This document shows positions 63,712-64,000 of a stretch of DNA of 64,000 nucleotides, one piece after another. The DNA is from Coprobacter secundus. Lineage in GTDB: Bacteria > Bacteroidota > Bacteroidia > Bacteroidales > Coprobacteraceae. The stretch's first letter is position 1. Every line of letters starts with the position of its first letter. The stretch covers positions 310,001 through 374,000 of the forward strand of contig JTDA01000002.1 of assembly GCA_000803105.1 (NCBI GenBank), given 5' to 3'. Both the position numbers and the translations under genes were made by a program. Under the pieces are notes generated by a model. The model was not told the DNA's origin. It saw only the letters and a list, made by a program, of their open reading frames with translations, and did no database searches.

Positions 63712-63952
63712 GGTTGCAAAATAAAATTTATACTAATTACGAATTTCTATACACATCTTTTTATAATATGGATGTCTAAAATTATATTATACAAATATTG
63801 AGATTATATAGAAATTTCTTATTTAATTTCGTACACAAATAATTTGATTTAGTACAACCATAACTTTTATATCTCATAAAAGCAAGAGTTGGTGATTTTT
63901 TCATATTACAATATCATCAACCCTCCTTTAATTTGATCTATATCTTATCTCA
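63712..63952. other. AT-rich spacer with one imperfect hairpin
   Basis: About 240 bases hold the upstream region of the CE7-like gene and the end of a regulator gene. An imperfect 9-bp hairpin (63888-63896 with 63913-63921, GTTGGTGAT/ATCATCAAC) lies past the regulator stop codon and may terminate it. No exact -7 box is seen before the esterase. Confidence 0.4.
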
Positions 63953-64000
63953 TCAACTATTTTTCTTCTTAAATTCTGTAGGTGATATACCGTAATGCTT
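63953..64000 (-). CDS. AraC-type regulator, C-terminal end only
   Basis: The minus strand from the window edge reads KHYGISPTEFKKKNS and then a stop. The YGxSPxEFKKK pattern is the hallmark end of AraC/XylS DNA-binding domains. It could be a hybrid two-component regulator or a plain AraC protein; the rest lies outside the window. Its position next to the SusCD locus fits the usual location of a glycan-responsive regulator. Confidence 0.78.
   Translation of the reverse strand, partial: KHYGISPTEFKKKNS

Noticed and set aside
1..64000. tRNA or rRNA genes, CRISPR arrays, insertion sequences or prophage genes
   Set aside because: I saw no cloverleaf with the usual T-loop pattern, no regularly spaced direct repeats, and no transposase, integrase or phage structural motif.

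Overview
The window is AT-rich DNA from a member of the Bacteroidota, most probably order Bacteroidales. The evidence is a SusC/SusD pair, Bacteroidota promoter -7 boxes (TAnnTTTG) in front of many genes, a fused nuoCD in a complex I cluster without nuoE, nuoF or nuoG, a 77-residue AtpC, and Por/type IX secretion sorting domains on several secreted proteins. The sorting domains suggest a non-Bacteroides lineage (Dysgonomonadaceae, Barnesiellaceae or similar), but I cannot name the genus.

Layout. (1) 1-4.6 kb: end of a cobamide uptake locus, with a BtuB-like TonB receptor, a BtuG-like propeller lipoprotein fused to a second surface domain, and a DUF4465 lipoprotein. (2) 4.6-13.9 kb: ROK regulator, pgi, gpsA, lysS, rpsO, typA and a Crp/Fnr regulator. 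(3) 14-22 kb: MarC, a rhomboid protease, a glycogen/alpha-glucan operon (GH133 debranching enzyme, GT4 synthase, GH57), a YugP-type protease and a DUF6125 protein. (4) 22.2-38.9 kb, all on the minus strand: complex I nuoA-B-CD-H, then the complete F1Fo ATP synthase operon atpD-C-B-E-F-H-A-G, then nuoI-J-K-L-M-N. The ATP synthase operon thus lies inside the complex I operon. (5) 39-46.2 kb: a secreted orphan, meaB behind two DUF1573 genes, a lipocalin-like protein, a membrane-anchored MutS relative, and a queuosine operon (yhhQ, queF) led by a candidate class I preQ1 riboswitch. (6) 46.3-53 kb: two large type IX cargo proteins and a membrane-spanning protein with an N-terminal Bacteroidota HTH-like domain. 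(7) 53.3-64 kb: a polysaccharide utilisation locus with SusC, SusD, a CBM9-like type IX cargo protein, a GH27 alpha-galactosidase lipoprotein, two esterases, and the last codons of an AraC-type regulator at the window edge.

How the parts may work together. Complex I lacking the NADH-dehydrogenase module builds an ion gradient that the ATP synthase encoded within the same gene run can spend. The cobamide locus and MeaB both concern B12, probably for methylmalonyl-CoA mutase. The SusCD locus imports a glycan whose alpha-galactosyl and ester decorations are removed by the linked enzymes. The most unusual observations are the nuo/atp interleaving, the very short leader that is almost entirely riboswitch, the GH57 whose expected acid/base Asp is Asn, the BtuG fusion, and the transmembrane regulator-like protein divergent from susC.
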